DNA of 64,000 nt from Harmonia axyridis (taxonomy: Eukaryota; Arthropoda; Insecta; Coleoptera; Coccinellidae). Location of the stretch: the NCBI RefSeq assembly GCF_914767665.1, contig NC_059503.1, positions 54,764,352-54,828,351 of the forward strand, given 5' to 3'. Shown in pieces: positions 63,120 to 64,000 of the stretch. The first letter of the stretch is position 1; every line of letters begins with the position of its first letter. The notes under the pieces are model-generated. The model had not been told where the DNA came from and ran no database searches. It saw only the letters and a list, made by a program, of their open reading frames with translations. The position numbers were made by a program, and so were the translations under genes.

Positions 63120-64000
63120 TTTGAAAATGCGACTCTCAGGCTGAGGTGGATCCGACTCAATTTGGGTTCAGAAATGGGTATGGCACTCGTGAGGCCCTTT
63201 TCTCGCTGAATGTCCTCAATCAGAGTTGTAGAGTAGAATGTGAATGCCTGCTTTATCGATTACCGTATGCGTTAGACTGCGTGAGACATGATAAACTTGT
63301 AGAAGTTCTTGATAAGACCGGTATTGACAACGAAGATATTAACATTTCATAGCTATATAGGCTTGTGACAGCAGTTGTTAGAATCCAGAATGATTATAAA
63401 GGGAGTTAGGCAGGGCTGCATCCAGTCTCCGCTGTTGTTCAATATTTACTTCGAAGCTATTTTAAGGGAAGCTCCATAGAAAAGTCCAGAAAGCATAAGA
63501 GTAAATAGTGTCCTAATAAACAACACAAGATACGCCGATGATACCATAGTTCTTGCAGATACTATATAATTGTTAGTTGGGGTGATGAACATGCCATCTT
63601 TATCAATGTAACAAAAAACGAAGCAACTTCTGCTGGCAAAAATAAGCATAATTTCTCAATTCAGATATTGGGGCACTAACATCAACTGCCAATGCGACCC
63701 TTAAATTGGAATCAGATCAAGGATTGAACATGAAGCAGTACTTCATGAGACCTGATATTGGACTAGATCTCCAAATGCGGATTGAAAGATGCTATTTATT
63801 TTCCATTCTTTTATAGGGCTGCAAACGATGTACCTATTATCGATACATCGAGCGAAAAGGAATTGCAGGCGTATGAGATGTACCTCTATAGACGCAAATT
63901 TCGTGGGTACAAAAAATGACCAATGAAGAAGTACTTGCCCTGATGCTCAAACCACATTGGCATCAAAGGAAGGAAGAGCAGATATATTGGGCATGTATTG
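63120..64000 (+). pseudogene. RTE-like LINE reverse transcriptase, broken, running off the window
   Basis: Frames read DPTQFGFRNGYGTREALFSL, NVLNQSCRVECE, then a KGVRQGC-like block (63,400) and TRYADDTIVLADT around 63,530, the RT active site. Many stops and frameshifts. The QFGFRNG-GTREALF and RYADDT order is typical of a widespread insect LINE group. It continues past the window edge. Confidence 0.75.

Noticed and set aside
1..64000. CRISPR array or bacterial operon
   Set aside because: No regularly spaced identical repeats, ribosome-binding sites or compact gene runs; spliced exons show eukaryotic nuclear DNA.

Overview
This window is AT-rich animal nuclear DNA. Split coding exons with GT-AG introns, one very long host gene, and dense nested copies of LINEs, mariner/Tc1, Harbinger, copia and MITE-like elements fit an insect genome, perhaps a beetle. 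The species cannot be fixed from the sequence alone.

The only host gene I can support is an ERG-type (KCNH/Kv11, Drosophila seizure-like) voltage-gated potassium channel on the minus strand. Twelve exons at 49577-49026, 47451-47208, 31950-31769, 29813-29659, 29606-29365, 22058-21749, 20159-20017, 17557-17364, 17032-16870, 16815-16705, 4930-4431 and 3458-3027 join in phase. Together they give about 1,075 residues: a linker N-terminus, S1-S6 with an SVGFGN filter, the C-linker, the cyclic-nucleotide-binding-homology domain and a C-terminal coiled coil. No PAS (eag-domain) exon was found, so the gene may start further upstream, or 49577 may be the start of a short isoform. The coding sequence is about 3.2 kb spread over 46.6 kb; nearly all the rest is intron.

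Layout from left to right. 0.6-5.8 kb: old LINE fragments and the two terminal exons, flanked by inverted copies of a ~480-bp LTR-like repeat. 6.4-8.1 kb: a Harbinger element. 10.6-15.9 kb: a 5.3-kb inverted-repeat structure holding a LINE with an open 973-residue endonuclease/reverse-transcriptase ORF. 16.7-22.1 kb: a cluster of channel exons plus MITEs, a broken mariner and a solo LTR. 22.9-25.2 kb: RNase H LINE debris and a tandem duplication split by a LINE. 26.4-28.6 kb: fold-back elements. 29.3-32 kb: the S2-pore exons. 33-35 kb: copia remnants. 35.9-37.4 kb: a hairpin with ~400-bp arms. 38-48.5 kb: RT fragments, an internally deleted DDE transposon nested in a LINE, and the S1 exon. 48.6 kb: a tRNA-derived SINE head. 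49.0-49.6 kb: the GC-rich first recognised exon. 50-64 kb: no host gene seen, only LINE, mariner, solo LTR and MITE copies.

I found no clearly new multi-gene system. The most unusual features are several long inverted repeats inside introns of one ion-channel gene (possible dsRNA sources), the complete-looking LINE ORF inside one of them, layered nested insertions, and an alanine beside the channel's selectivity filter where human hERG has Ser631.
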